A stretch of DNA of 64,000 nt from Kaistia geumhonensis (GTDB lineage: Bacteria; Pseudomonadota; Alphaproteobacteria; Rhizobiales; Kaistiaceae), in the NCBI RefSeq assembly GCF_030815145.1, contig NZ_JAUSWJ010000001.1, forward strand, positions 124,001 to 188,000, read 5' to 3'. The translations under genes were made by a program, and so were the position numbers. Shown here piece after piece: positions 63,470-64,000 of the stretch; positions within the stretch are counted from its first letter, which is position 1; the number at the start of each line of letters is the position of its first letter. The notes beneath the pieces are model-generated. The model was not told the DNA's origin. It worked only from the letters and a program-made list of their open reading frames with translations, and made no database searches.

Positions 63470-64000
63470 TCAGCTTGGCAGTCGGCGGCGCCAGTCGAGG
63501 CCGGCCAGCGTTCCGGCGGCTGGCCGGTATTCGCAGCCGACATGGCCGCCATAGCCGAGCGCGTCGAGGGCCGCGAAGATGCGGAAATCGTCGAGCTCGC
63601 CCGTTCCGGGCTCGTTGCGCAGCGGCACCGATGCGGTCTGGACGTGGCCGATGATCGGCATCATGGCCTCGAGCCCCTTCAGCACGTCGCCGTGCAGGAT
63701 CTGCCGGTGATAGATGTCGAACTGGAGCTTGAGGTTCGGCCGGCCGAGTGCCTCGATCAGCCCGGCGGCGAAGTCGAAGTCGTCGAGGAGATAGCCCGGC
63801 ATGTCGCGGCGGTTGAGGGGCTCGATCAGGAGATCGAGCCCCTCGGCGCCGACGGCATCGGCGGCGAAGGCGAGGGCGTCGCGATAGCGCGCCAGCGCCG
63901 CGCCATCCGCGCGGCTCGCGATGCCGGCCATCAGATGCAGGCGCGGAACGCCGAGCGTCTTCGCATAGACAAGGGCTTTCTCGACGCCTGCGCGGAACTC
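63470..64000 (-). CDS. hyi: hydroxypyruvate isomerase-like protein, 5' end outside window
   Basis: At least 176 C-terminal codons are visible; the frame stays open to the end of the window. A TIM-barrel with metal ligands in Ile-Glu-Pro-Leu-Asn, Phe-Asp-Ile-Tyr-His, and Gly-Cys-Glu-Tyr-Arg-Pro fits the hydroxypyruvate isomerase/OtnI family, which interconverts hydroxypyruvate and tartronate semialdehyde or similar compounds. It ends 12 bases after the convergent decarboxylase gene. The symbol is by family resemblance. Confidence 0.85.
   Translation of the reverse strand, partial: EFRAGVEKALVYAKTLGVPRLHLMAGIASRADGAALARYRDALAFAADAVGAEGLDLLIEPLNRRDMPGYLLDDFDFAAGLIEALGRPNLKLQFDIYHRQILHGDVLKGLEAMMPIIGHVQTASVPLRNEPGTGELDDFRIFAALDALGYGGHVGCEYRPAAGTLAGLDWRRRLPS

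Overview
The window is GC-rich (mid-60s % by eye) alphaproteobacterial DNA, most likely from the Hyphomicrobiales (Rhizobiales). Chromosomal genes flank one large integrated element. The lineage is judged from the rsmB-guaA neighbourhood, the Ti/RP4-type trb genes, the ECF41 sigma factor and codon usage; the species cannot be named.

Layout. (1) 1-4041, left chromosomal arm: a partial MAPEG-family gene, a DoxX-like gene, an RsmB-type rRNA cytosine methyltransferase, a small membrane-anchored protein and guaA. (2) About 4027-54857, an integrative and conjugative element (ICE) inserted in the 3' end of guaA. The left junction keeps an intact guaA C-terminus (Thr-Ile-Glu-Trp-Glu-stop). The right end, at 54844-54861, carries a second, synonymously different copy of the same five codons and stop. 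Integrase and an AlpA-like gene lie at the left end. Next come a LysR regulator, a complete trb-type type IV secretion operon (trbBCDEJKLFGI plus a DUF2274 gene, leftward), a hipB-hipA-cyclotransferase operon, a CopG-like gene and the TraG/VirD4 coupling protein. The relaxase is only a 3' remnant, fused by deletion to a truncated 'antitoxin'-like gene, so self-transfer is probably lost. ParB-like and ArdC-like genes follow, each preceded by the same structured leader. (3) 26675-54587, ICE cargo: two divergent operons around a WYL-type regulator. Leftward are a 47-aa peptide, an AddB-like PD-(D/E)XK protein, an AddA-like helicase-nuclease, a DUF6361 protein, a PLD-type protein and an SNF2-like helicase. 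Rightward are the WYL regulator, a DrmD-like helicase with a C-terminal DUF3883 domain, a 1417-aa sacsin-like GHKL protein, an unknown 160-aa protein, a DUF1156 adenine methyltransferase and a DUF499 ATPase with an N-terminal HEPN domain. This looks like a composite anti-phage system and is the most interesting part of the window. (4) 55082-64000, right chromosomal arm: a divergent ECF41 sigma factor/carboxymuconolactone decarboxylase pair with two clear ECF41 promoters; a GntR-controlled hydroxy-acid cluster (enolase-superfamily enzyme, GntR, D-2-hydroxyacid dehydrogenase); a second CMD protein; a DUF72 protein; a ThDP-dependent 2-keto acid decarboxylase; and the 3' part of a hydroxypyruvate isomerase gene.

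How the parts may work together (inference). The integrase and the arm-type repeats near both ends form the site-specific recombination module. The trb genes and TraG form the transfer channel, now without its relaxase and probably without the TraF pilin-processing peptidase. hipBA may stabilise the element. The two operons probably act together in DNA modification, recognition and nucleolytic attack, repressed by the WYL protein through a palindrome in the shared promoter region. Many genes in the operons overlap by 1-11 bases, which points to translational coupling.
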